From positions 59,512,342 through 59,576,341 of the forward strand of contig OX457027.1 of NCBI GenBank assembly GCA_949752745.1: a stretch of DNA of 64,000 bases. Direction: 5' to 3'. Position 1 is the stretch's first letter, and each line of letters starts with the position of its first letter. This document shows positions 1-12,000 of the stretch, in pieces. This stretch comes from Protula sp. h YS-2021 (Eukaryota > Annelida > Polychaeta > Sabellida > Serpulidae). Made by a program: the position numbers and the translations under genes. The notes under the pieces were generated by a model. It was not told the DNA's origin. It searched no databases and saw only the letters and a program-made list of their open reading frames with translations.

Positions 1-637
1 CGCAAACACCGTCACCCACGGATGTTCACTTTCCTAGTCAGCTGCCCACGCCTCTGGCCACACCATCAGATTCAGAGAATTTGCGGTTGAGCAGCATCGG
101 CACACCTTCACCATGATTTGTTCCGATTTCAGTCACAGCATCCTTGTACTCTTTGCTTGTTTTGTACTTCGAATGATCTGCCGTTGAATCATAAGGTCAT
201 GTTTACTGTTGAAAGCTCCATGAGATTTTTTTGTGACCATGCTGTATAGCCAGCTTTGAACAAGATTATATTCTTTTGCGGAAATGAATCACTTGGAGAA
301 CCCCAGGCAACTGCTGTATAGAGTGCGAATGGTATCACACACATACCGAGTGCATGCTCACAAAACATACGGATTGCATGTGAAACCTCATACGGATAGA
401 CTCCAACTTAACATTACACAAGATCTGCCACTACTATCCGCATGTGTAGAATTTTATTAGACGGGGGTTGGGGTGGTGGTGGGGGGGGGGGGGTTCGATT
501 TTGTGCATATACTTTATAGATGGCGCTTCACAATAAAACCAATATGTACACACTTTTGTACTGCCGTATGTTAGATAAACAGTCTGCCTGGAAGCAAACT
601 GTAAATGATCGCAAGATCTCCAGGCACGCGGGGTTGT
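1..637. other. No gene seen; ordinary AT-rich sequence with a poly(G) run
   Basis: I see no coding exon, RNA gene or clear mobile element here. A short sequence resembling ACATACGGATTGCATG recurs at about 333-395. A pure G run lies near 480-493. Short open frames on both strands have no recognisable domains and end inside the flanking repeat. Confidence 0.5.
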
Positions 638-3101
638 CACTGTAGGGGTACATACAATTTGACCAACCGCAATTTGACCAACAGAAATTTGACCAACTGC
701 AATTTGACCAACCGCTTAGTGGAAAAACTGACATTTGACCAACTTTCAGTTTTAGGTATACATGACCTAATAAATCTAGGAATTCGAGGTTTCGTAAGAA
801 AAAGAAAAGAAGTGCTCATTCGCATCAGGGAGATGTTGTGCTAATCCCCTCTCTGTCATTGAGTGTCATAAGGTTGAGTTCCTCGCGCCCCGTTAATCTC
901 CGTAATCCGGCGTTATACAAACAAACCCAGACCTGGTGGAAGCTTTAGTGTCGTCTCAGGCAAAGACTGTTTACTACTAAGGTATGACACTCAGCCGTTT
1001 TCGCGTATCCAGACAGCAGTGGCGCCGCCTGGAATAAGAGTTGCAAATTAACATAGAAAGAGATTAATATCGAATGTTGTTCCAACACTGTTTCATGTTC
1101 GAAATCCCTCTCCCCAAATTACAATATCGCACCCCGCGCCAAAAATTCGAAGTACAAAGAAGGAATTAAAAACTCCAAAAGCATCTTTTTCTGTGGGTCC
1201 ATCCTCACCGCAAGAAAAATGAGATGAAAAAAGGATATTTGGTTTCAACGCCTTCACCATCAACTACACCTTGAAAACAAAAATTAAAAAATTAAAAAAA
1301 AAAAGAGGTGCGAGACTTCGGACAAAGTTTTGGAGAGCGAAAAAATCAAAACAGACCAATTCTGCAGCGGCCAAAATTAATTCTTGCATGAATGAACTTA
1401 GCCAATATTCATTTATACCGTCCAAAAAAAAATTGGGTTATTTTTGTGAAAGATCTGGAATCTGTTTTCGTCACCGTTTTTCTAATGGTGCCGCACATGA
1501 CAAAACTTGACAAGTTTGCAATGCCAGAGATGTGGAAAAAATGTAATTGAATGAACAAATACCGCGTGTGTTAAAAAGATAAAAAGCGCTGTAAGATTGT
1601 TTATGAAGATGCGAATTCATTTCGCTTTGAAAATGGCAAATTTTACTTCAGTTAGATCCTAGAGTGATAAAAAAAAACAGAATAGTCTTATAGCTTATTC
1701 TTGTGTAAATGTGAGAGCAGTATTTACCTTTTTCTATTGTGATCTTGGACGGGAGGGTGGGAAGGGGGTGATCGTTATCTGGTCAGATTTGTTAAATAAA
1801 AGCTGGCTGTGCTAATAAAATGACATTTTTTATGCTTCTTACTTCTTTTGTTCAGCTCCTGTTGAAATAAATTACTTTAAATCCCCTAAAATCTATTGAA
1901 ATATTGAGCTAAACACCAATACTGTAAAGTGTTTTGACAGGTGTTTTTCTCAGTTTGCAACTCTTCCACTAGGGGCGCTGCAATCAGCTGGATACTATAG
2001 GCTGTATAGGGAGTGTCATATCTTAGTAGTTTGTAGTCTTTGTCTCAGGTACATGTGTTTTTTTATGTGGTTTTAGTATAAATACCGGGATTTCTCAACC
2101 AGAAACTAGAACTTCATTTCGCCAGCGAAATGTTTTAAACACTTGACAAAAATTAAAACGCAAAAATACTTCCTTCAATGGATTATTTTTTTAATGTATT
2201 GCAAACAACACAGCTTGAATACGTCCTATAAGCCGAGTAGTGTTTGGTTTTTGTTGACTTAAGGTTTTACTGACTGATCAGGCATACGCCGTGTTATCCA
2301 TTTACGCAATGAGAGCTCGCACAAAGCTGAGCAACTGTGTGTTGTGCAAATGCACCGCATTTACTTGCAAAAATACACTCTTTTCACATAGCGTTATAAA
2401 CAAGAAAAACGAAATCGGAGGCGAAAATAAAAAGTGTCATGCACACGGTCATATCAAGTTCTACCTAAGTCCAAGTTTCGTGGCCCTAGGGCCCGAAGTG
2501 CCAGTGGACGAGATGACATAAGAAATCCGATCACTGTCAAGAAAAAAAGATACCTACGGCTGCTCACACAAATTTAAATAACCCTTTGCAAGCCAAAGGC
2601 TTGTCAAGTGCTAAATTAAACCAAATTTGCCTGCTATTTCAACAAGATCAACTGAACTGCAATTTCAACAACAATTGCCGAGATGGAAATGTTGACAACT
2701 AATCGTGGTGGTGTAAAACTGTGTTTGGATGGTCACATGTATGTATAACAAGTGAAAAAAAAGGCAGATCATTAGGTGGTGTTGCGACCCAAAAACAAAC
2801 TTGAACAGCGATAGTATATGTGAAGTTTTGAGAGGATATGATATTACTACCATCCCGGTAGTTTTGGACAGTACTTTTACTTACAGTGTTATAACTGTTT
2901 AAATGTTGCTTTTGTCAGGAACGTTTGTGGTTGCAAATGCTTTATTTATTAGTGGTACGAAAAACAATAAATTATGAAGTTGGTCAAATCTCCGGGTTTT
3001 TTTCATTAAGAGGTTGGTCAAATTACGGTTGGTCAAATTTTGGTTGGTCAAATTTCGGTTGGTCAAATTTCGGTTGGTCAAATATCCTACACCCGTCACT
3101 G
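638..3101. mobile_element. 2.46-kb element with inverted ends made of 15-bp TTTGACCAACNG arrays
   Basis: The left end (638 to about 750) and the right end (about 2975-3101, reverse complement) are inverted copies of each other. Both open with CA(C/G)TG followed by GGG, then carry four or five tandem copies of a 15-bp unit close to ATTTGACCAACCGNA, a CTTA(G/A)TG(G/A)AAAAA-like stretch, and a last single TTTGACCAAC. This is the layout of a non-autonomous DNA transposon with subterminal repeats. No transposase can be read inside. The interior includes another repeat copy (2110-2615) shared with 17.3-18.6 kb. I could not find a convincing target-site duplication, so the superfamily is open. Confidence 0.6.
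2110..2615 (+). repeat. Dispersed repeat R1, copy 1, with one segment inverted relative to copy 2
   Basis: The copy opens with the palindrome CATTTCGCCAGCGAAATG, followed by AACACTTGACAAAAATT. It matches 17270-17455 closely up to a CGTGTTAT junction near 2297. After that junction it matches 17458-17529 plus 18234-18490 as the reverse complement. It also gives an uninterrupted version of the site where the 704-bp element at 17530-18233 is inserted. The short open frame at 2291-2521 is part of this repeat and is not a gene. Confidence 0.65.
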
Positions 3102-3375
3102 TACTACGATCTTTTGGAATTGAAGCACTGCTTTAAGTATAGATAACCCATGAACACCCCCTCCACAAAAACACATTACATTGTTATCAAAACCTGTGTG
3201 CAGTTGCTACTTACAAAACTGCGTTTAAATAGACTGATTGTTGAAAGCTTTCAGATTAGTGCAGTGAACCTTTTTCCTCTTCTCATTTTACGCTCAGTCA
3301 CTTGCTATCACTGGCGCAGGCGAACGAAACGAAAATGGGAGAACACAACTGCCGTCAGAAATCTCTCCTGGGTTT

Positions 3376-4480
3376 TCCAAGCTGACCAAGGCGTCACATG
3401 ACATACAGCCTTTCTGTGACCATGCAGAGTAAGGCGTCACATGGCAGTCTGTGTGGCCAAACTGACCAAGCCGTAAATTCAGATACAGCCTTGTTGTATG
3501 TCCATGCTGACAAGGGTTCACATCACATACAGCCTTTGTGTGACCAGGCAGAGCCAGGTGTCACACAAAAAAAACAGAATGTGTCACCAGGCTAAGCTAG
3601 GCGTCAACAACATACAGCCTGTGTGTGATCACTCACAGTCAGGCGTCAATCACATACAGCCTATGTATGATCAGGCAGTCAGGCGTCAGTCACATACAGC
3701 CTTGTGTGATCAGGCACAGTCGGGCGTCAGTCACATACAGCCTTGTTTCATCAGGCAGTCAGGCGTCAGTCGCATACAGCCTATGTATGATCAGGCACAG
3801 TCAGGCGTCAGTCACATACAGCCTGTGTGATCAGGCAGTCAGGCGTCAGTCGCATACAGCCTATGTATGATCAGGCACAGTCAGGCGTCAGTCACATACA
3901 GCCTTGTGTGATCAGGCACAGTCAGGCGTCAATCACATACAGCCTTGTTTCATCAGGCAGTCAGGCGTCAGTCGCATACAGCCTATGTATGATCAGGCAC
4001 AGTCAGGCGTCAGTCACATACAGCCTTGTGTGATCAGGCACAGTCAGGCGTCAATCACATACAGCCTTGTTTCATCAGGCAGTCAGGCGTCAGTCGCATA
4101 CAGCCTATGTATGATCAGGCACAGTCAGGCGTCAATCACATACAGCCTTGTTTCATCAGGCAGTCAGGCGTCAGTCACATACAGCCTTGTGTGATCAGGC
4201 ACAGTCAGGCGTCAGTCACATACAGCCTTGTGTGATCAGGCACAGTCAGGCGTCATTCACATACAGCCTTGTGTGATCAGGCACAGTCAGGCGTCAGTCA
4301 CATACAGCCTTGTGTGATCAGGCACAGTCAGGCGTCAATCACATACAGCCTATGTGTGATCAGGCACAGTCAGGCGTCAATCACATACAGCCTGTGTGTC
4401 TCGAGGCTGAGCAAGGCATCACACTACATACAACCTTTATGTGACCGGGCTGAGCCAAGCGTGACATCATATGCACAATT
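3376..4480 (+). repeat. 42-bp minisatellite, about 20 or more units
   Basis: Tandem units of about 42 bp contain CACATACAGCCT, GTGTGATCAGGCA and CAGTCAGGCGTCA blocks, and some units are 39 bp. The centre (about 3610-4390) is nearly uniform, with units alternating between two sub-types, while both edges (3376-3600 and 4400-4480) are diverged. This is the usual result of unequal exchange. Because the unit is a multiple of three, several overlapping open frames with 14-residue repeats appear; they are by-products of the array. Confidence 0.9.
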
Positions 4481-5263
4481 CTTGGTTCACCCTTATCACA
4501 TAGTGTTAATGTCATAGCCTGACAAAGGGGGAGGGGGGAGGTGTGGCAACGCAACTCCGCCTCCGATATCCGAGGATGTTGATCAATACTAATCTTCCTT
4601 CTTCCGGTAATATTCATGGCTCGTCTGGGTAAAACGTAATTACGAGTAAATCGTCATCAATAAATCATTTTTTACATAATCTCTCACCCCCAACCTACCC
4701 ATCCACCACCAAATGCAACTTCAAGAAAGCTCAGTTCCATATGGACAGTGGTAGATAGGAACAGCTTGAGGCCGCACTTTCATTTACAAATAATGACAAT
4801 TTAAAGCACAGCACTAAAGATCGGAAGTCTATTTTATATTTTAGTGTACTGTAGACAACAGTATTTGCATATTCAGTATTGTATACTTTAGCTTCGAAGT
4901 AACTACAGCAGGCTGTAGTACTTTATGTAACTGCACGGGACAATAGAATAAAATAGAACAAAATAATTATAAACTTTATATTTTGCTCGTATTCTTTTTC
5001 ATTTGTTCATTTTTATTTGGAACATGAATATGTGCTTCTCAAGCAGAACGAACTCGCTGCTTGATCCAAATAGCCGAGACTAATACCCTGATTTTATCGA
5101 CAATATTAACGTTGGAAATAGGACCAGCGCAGCGGGATACTGACATATTGCTTTATAAGGGCATCCCATGTGTCTGTCAAACACCAATTATGTAGCACGT
5201 GAAAACTCCATTACATTTTTAAATGACACATATTCTGCTGCATTCGTTTTTTCTTTTTTTTTG

Positions 5264-5296
<33 letters not shown>

Positions 5297-5453
5297 GTTT
5301 TTTTTTTTTTTGATTTGGCAATGGGATAAGAGTGCTATTACGTACCCGATAAATTAACATGTCAAACCTTGGTTTACAGTGTATCATGTTGATGAATCCC
5401 ATTCGACAATCATCTCTTTTGACTCGTATTAAAGGGTGAAGTCTAACGCCATA

Positions 5454-5496
<43 letters not shown>

Positions 5497-8475
5497 TGAG
5501 ATGAATATTAAACCACAGAGGGATTGAATTTTTTTAATATCTATATATAACCAGTAGGTCAGTGAAACTAACTTTGTCCCCCGTCGGCGTACAATCCCAG
5601 TATTTGATTCTGTCAGATTGGACTACAACCTTTAAGCAATTCGTATCATATTCGTGAATTTTTAAATTCCAGCTGGGCCAACGTCCTCGGGCTGATGTGG
5701 CTCATTTACATTACCAACTCTTGTTAGGATCCATACTACCTATACGTAAAATATTTCGCCAATCGATCAAGACACGTAGGCTTGAGTGTGTCAACAAAAA
5801 GTGTCGACAGACAGACAGACAGACCCGAAAACTTTAGTCACCCCCCCCCCCACAAGCCGCGCTACGCGGCGGCGGGGCACTAACAAAGTTTAGCACACTG
5901 CACTCTGGTATAAGGAAATTATACATACATACGGAGTTCTCAATCCGCTTGTGACATTCGGTGGTGAAGTTCACCTCATCCTGGTCATTAATCAGGTCAA
6001 TACATGTATTATTGTATTGTTGTGTTTTAATAGTGATAGAACTTGTTCTGTCGTTTTTCTTTTTTTTATTGATTCACACACTTATATGAAGAACAATGCA
6101 CTCATCACTGCGTGTGCCTGATTCCAGTACAAAACACTTAAGCTCATAATCTAGACGAAAAGCAGAACCTTGTTTTTGCGAAATCTCAAAGTGCAAATAA
6201 CTGAAATTCCTATTTACCCAAAATCGTCAAGCATGGCAAAACAGAACGCTGCGAAATTATGGAGCGTTACGGGATTCTGGAGCGTTGAGGAATTATGGAG
6301 CGTTGCGGAATTACGGAGCGTTGCGGAATTATGGAGCATTAATGCGAGGTATTGCAATCACGTCTGACGGGAATCGATAGCAGCTCGATTGGCGATAATC
6401 AATATTTATTGGTGGATTTGACGGTTTTTGTTTCTATTTATGTGTTCCCGTTTTCTACATCAACTAAATAAAGTAGATGTCCCATACCGAGTACGTTCTA
6501 TTTTTACGGGGTTTGTTTTCGTGGTAGTTCTTACCTTTCAACTGCAAGCTTACAAATGGAGTGTTAACAGGCACAAAGCAAGTCTCAGTAACAAATCTGC
6601 GAAGGTGGTTTTTACTTGAACTTTAAGGGGATACCAAAGTGGGGGTTTTGTGAATTGGGGGCGGGGGGGGGGGGGGGAGAGGGATACCAGGTGTTCACTG
6701 TTGAAGTCAATTAGTGATGTTACTCATTTCCATATATACGTGGCGAATGGAGGAGAATCAGGAGGGATGGGGGAGGGAGCGGGGAGCGGGGAGAGGGACA
6801 GTTGTAAAGTTGTAACTACAGACAGGGGTGTGTCATTTAAAAATGGAAAACATGCCAGATGTCCAGAATTGGACTATGTCACAAGTACCAAAATATCTGA
6901 CAGCAACAATACATTGACGACACATCACTGCTAATACATGGACGACACACAGACAGACAGACAGACGGACGGACAGACAAGTAGTAATGTTTATCACTGG
7001 TGTCTCGTGAGATCCCACAACTTTGACGCTGTAACAGATCGGATAGTCTGCCCCCCCCCCCCCCCCCCCCCTCCGGCCCCCTAAGCCACTTATCAATGGA
7101 CAACGATGGAAACATTTTTGAAGGACAGATCTATTTAAAAAGAAAACGCTTGAAGAAAAAAATCACACGCATCGAGAGCGGATTTATTAGTTTAAAGAAG
7201 AAAAAATATGTTCAAGTTTTTTCGGGTTACTCAGACCAGAAATATCACATACATCAAAGATCGTACTAAAATTCTTTTAAAAAATACACACTGCCGAAAG
7301 AACCGTCTGGAGATGCGGCGACAAGCATAAAGAGATGCTCATTTGTGTGGGAGAAGAGCAAGGTTTTATTATAATTTGGTCGTGTCGAATTTCATTGTCT
7401 GACTAGCGAGGGTGTTTTTTTTTTTCAATCGGAAATATCCTGATAAACAAAATGTCTCACAGGTTTACTGCGGTTTGTCACCACTTATTCTATAACACGC
7501 TAATCTGAGACAGGAGGATCTAACGTCAAAAATCTATCAATGAAAACAACATCCTCAGCCGACTATATAAACTAATAAAATGATACAGTGCAAGCATTCG
7601 GTGGAATTTCTCTTTGCCGTCCTACTCCAAAGTGACACCAACGCAGTAAAATAAATAAATAAATCACAGAAATGATAAAATAAATGACAGATATACGGAC
7701 AACAACCGGATACTTCCAGGGAAGGGTTTATGGTTTTATCACTCAACTACATGTCGTCATCCCACTTATAAATAGTACAAACGGTATAAATAAATAAATA
7801 AATGTAAAAAACCTTTCTGAAAGCGGTATGGTTCAACCCCACTCCCCTCCCCTCCACCAACCCCCTTGCTTTCACTTCCGAACCTTTCACACTAAATTGT
7901 TGACGTTTTGTATCAAATATCCTTCCTCTGTCTTCACCCACAACCTTTCACTGTAAAACCTAGGCTGCAGGGGAAATACTAGCAGTTGGTAGAAGAAAAA
8001 ACTGATATTACAATCAATATGTCATCACCTTTTTTGACAATCAAAGGAATTACACAGGTGACGCTCGTACTGTAAGTGACGCCCTACAAACCTCGTATTA
8101 AAAAAAAAAACACATGACAAAAATCAGTCTCCTCAGTATATCAGCTACAATGCTCTTTTGTTCGTCCTTCTGAAATATTAATGAAAAGTCTCCTAACAGT
8201 TTTTTTATAAACAATTCATAAAATGCAGCATCAAAAAGGCAACAGTATAAAAAGCATTAGCAATATCAATCAAGCCTAGACAAATGCACACGCGTCAATG
8301 AATTATGCATTTTTCATTTACAAATACTTGTAGATCTATGTGGGCTATGATGTGGATCTATTTCAATGAAAGGTCGAGCTTCTCCGATAGCATGGACGCA
8401 CTGAGTCGTTCAAATAAAAGATTGATCGGAGCTCTATCACGCAACGCTGTACGGGAACCACATCTCAGAACACAG
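4481..8475. other. Intergenic, no gene seen; simple repeats only
   Basis: No exon was recognised in this stretch. It holds a poly(T) tract near 5250-5312, an (AT)n tract at about 5456-5494, an (ACAG)n tract near 5811-5825 next to a GC-rich hairpin-like end (about 5845-5880), a five-copy 18-bp repeat of the type GGAGCGTTGCGGAATTAT at about 6250-6345, an (ACAG/GACG)n tract near 6950-6978, and long G or C runs near 6661-6677 and 7051-7071. The GTCGACAGACAGACAG block also occurs in related form near 33300-33400. Confidence 0.5.
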
Positions 8476-8518
8476 GCCGATGCCCAGCACTGGCGCTATG
8501 ATCGATGTGCAGTCTGGC

Positions 8519-8705
8519 GGTAAGACCGGTGCCCAGACCGGCGCCACGTCCGGTGCCCAGCCCATGCCAAAACCCGTGCCCATTCAAGCGACAAGACCAG
8601 TGCCTAGACCCGCGCCCTGCCCGGCGCCAAGACCAGTGCCCATTCCGGCGCTAAGACTCGTCCCCAGCCCGCACCAAGACCCGTGCCCGAATTGCGCCAA
8701 GACCT
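8519..8705 (+). repeat. 12-bp minisatellite, AGACC(G/A)GTGCCC type
   Basis: About fifteen imperfect copies of a 12-bp unit close to AGACCGGTGCCC run in tandem, with one or two length variants. In one frame they give a Pro/Arg/Val-rich open frame (PVPRPAP-like), but it has no partner exon or domain. I treat it as a GC-rich minisatellite downstream of the 3' end of RXYLT1. Confidence 0.7.
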
Positions 8706-9073
8706 GCCCAGGGTCCAGTTTTTTTAGTGTTTGCAATGCAATCCATCGTCGTGCAAGGCAAGTAACTGCAGTAAATTCAACTGAAAACCACTGTTTGAAG
8801 CCCCAGTGAAATAATCTATGTCAGTTCAACTGGCATATCACCCAATTTAATGGTTTCACCGATGTCGGAAAAAAACGACAGGCTTCGGAGTTAATTACTC
8901 AGGTATAATATTCAGGTCTTCATGCAGTCGTCCCCATCCTCTTAAATCTCTTACGCCCACAACACTGGCTGCCCGTAGCCTCATTTTTCCCACGGGCTTT
9001 CTATTCCTTTCCGTTGAGGTATGCTCCTAACTTTGCCCCCGCCCCCCCCAAAAAAAAAACAGCTCTCAGATCA

Positions 9074-12000
9074 TCATTGGGTTTGAAACTTCTCTTGAAG
9101 CACGCTTACAAAATGGTCTCTCAGTTTGCGTTTGAAATCGGAGTACCACTGAATAATGCGTTGTCTTCTGTCTGCTTTCTCCACCAGGCTCATGCCCCTT
9201 TCACGCCGCATTATACCAACCAATTCACGCCAATGTTTCACATAGATAACGGGCGCCCCGTATTGTTTTAACAGCCTTAGCGGCACGGGATCTCTTCTGG
9301 ATATTTTCACACAGTCGCTGCTTTGATTTCTGGCTGTCGCCACCACCCTGTCCTCTACGACTGGGATCGAACCCAAAGCCATAGCCTCGTATATACGGTA
9401 GCATTCCGCGTTCATACCGACTGGGTTCAAGGTCAAATCACTGTTTCTCAACACGTCCATATATTCACTGCGACTCAAGTCAGTCTCTTGCGGCTGCCAC
9501 CTGGAAACAGAAATTGCATTCATTTCAAAACAAGGCTCAAATTTTTGATTGGGTGATACGTTGTTTGAAGAATGTGAACTATGATTCTTTGGTCTCCGCT
9601 TCCAAAGTTTTTTAAAAGTACACCCAAAGTTTGGCATTATCAAGTGTTCCCAAAATACTGAATAGCACTGGATACTGTTATTGTCTCAGTTCGTATCCGC
9701 GGTATCCTGGTAATGGGGCTGTTCCATGACAGCCGTGGACCGGAAGAGGAGGGGCTGGGGAGGTATGAGACATTTCTGAAGGCCGAACTGATGCAGGGTC
9801 AGACATGAGACCATCCATATCTCCATCACTTCAGCAGCATACGATTAATTCACATAAACAACACATGTCTAGGGGTAGAAACAAAGCTCGTACGGTATCG
9901 TGAATTTTTTTTCGCAATGGCTATATTTCTCTCACCTGTTTGCCTTTTATATTTGAAGAACATGGTCCGCAAGGCAACCTTTTTAATTAACAATTACGTA
10001 GCTTATCTCGTAACAGCAACAGGGATTGATTTACAGTTCCAATTAATCTTTACACGTTTGTACTGGTGTTGGTTTCATGGATAATTTTCAAGTTGCACCT
10101 TTTTCTGGACAGCTAAGTGAAAGACCAATATGTTAATTCAATGTGCTAAAAATAGATCTGAGTAAAATGGAATATTAACACAATTTACACCGGGGTTGAG
10201 TCGAGTTACCCGGGCCCCGGGTACCTGCGGGGATAGACTCAGGGTTGAAAATGACCCTGGGGTCCCGTGTGATTTTACACAGAAAAGAATTCAAACAAGC
10301 CATACAAGTATTATATAAACCTGGAATTTTTCAAACGATCGTTTTTTTAGATATGGTGCTGTTTCAAAAGAGTGTAATACAGTGCCCAAAAACAGTACGC
10401 AATGTTTTTCGAGGCTCCTCCATGACGAGAAAAAAATTATTCACCGATTCTAAAAAGTGTTAGAATTTTTTCTTTATTCTGAGACCTGTTTTGCGATGTT
10501 GCTTTGTAAGACGCATAGTATGCAGACATATAAATAACAGGGGTTGAGGGTGGGCGTGGCTTAGTGGTAGAGAGCAGAAAGAAAAACATTAAGTTGGGGG
10601 TTATTGACTGTCAAGTTTATTCTCTTTAATTGCAATTACGTTTATGTAAATGCCGCTCCTTGCAACTACCTTCCCAGACTCTTGGCATTAACTTCCAGTG
10701 ATGATGACTTCGTAACTATGGGCCAAGGGGTGCTATGATACGAACTGTTGCCAGACGATTTGTCGCTAGGCATAATTATGTCCTTAAACTGACAGCCTTA
10801 CCATTATGTGTCACATCAGACTGCTCGTGTACTGTGTACTACATTTGCACGAGCCTAAGAATTAATTCTTCACTAACACTTTCCTCCAAAGATATCATGC
10901 GACCGGGGCGACGAAATTCAGTGAGATACCGTTCTTATATTAGACTCTGAAAATTAGCATGGATAACTCAGAAAACACGCTGAAGACAATAGGAAAATCA
11001 CCAACCATTGTTTTAAAAGTCAGTTAAAACATTCTGCTACGAAACTCGGAAATTTCTGACTTCAGAAAATACCCTGTGTTTCCACTTTCAACTGTGAGAT
11101 ACTGGAAATGCCAAAAGTCCGGGGCCCCGGGTCCGAGGCGGATTTCAGACCACGGTCCCCGGGATCAAAATTCTGACCACGACCCATCCCTTTTTTATAC
11201 CCTGTGCTCCAGGGCAGCACATCCATTTAACACCATGTAACTGTGCTGCTACCGAAAAAAGAAACAGTAAAGGTTAGACCCGCTTTTACGAGTAGACAAG
11301 TCGCACCCCAGAACAGATAGAATGGCTAATTGTCTGGGATGAGTTTGCCAAGCTTTCACTTCACACTTCTTTGTATGTCAGACTACATTCATCATGGGAT
11401 ATTTTTTGTCTCGACAACAGGCCAAAAACAACCGACATATTTGTTTTTTTGTGTGTGTGTTTCCTTTACTTGTGTGAACATTTGGCACAAATTAATTATG
11501 CATTTGCTACGAGAGCTGTCTACAATAATGGTGAAAAAAAGGAGCAACGACACTGTCTGAGAACCACGCCCAGCCAGCTGTTAGAGAGGCTTTGCCGCGT
11601 GCCGTTTGGCCTGAATAACACTGAGTGGTACATGTACAGCAACGGGGTGGGGGGGGGGGGGTTGGGGGGGGCACTCACGTACCAACTGGTCACCATGTCC
11701 ATGACTGACTAAAACGACACCGAAGGAATGACGCTTTGTTATGGGAAACGTAGTAACTGAAATTTACCATCTTTTTAACGAAACTGGCACTCGGCGCGGA
11801 CCGCGCCTGACCTCAAAATTACCACCCTTTCTCCCCCTTTTTTTCCCATCAATACACATGATACGAAGCACTCCCAGCCCCCCCCCCCCCCCCCCCCACT
11901 CTTGCCATCCCAGCATTGCGGACAGTTGCGTGAACTGTATCATATTGCCGCGTTAAACTTTTAGTTAAAAGATACCAAGTGAATTCGATTCCATAGATAT

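Noticed and set aside
3376..4480. CRISPR-like repeat array
   Set aside because: The units are directly abutting with no unique spacers, and the context is an animal nuclear genome.
3498..4517. Long overlapping open frames with 14-residue repeats
   Set aside because: They follow from a 42-bp minisatellite whose unit is a multiple of three; three frames are open at once and no domain is seen.
8480..8809. Pro-rich 109-residue frame
   Set aside because: It is a 12-bp minisatellite read in one frame; no start context or exon partner.
10545..10640. tRNA-like gene or SINE head
   Set aside because: Only an A-box-like TGGCTTAGTGG is visible; no B box, no cloverleaf, no tail.
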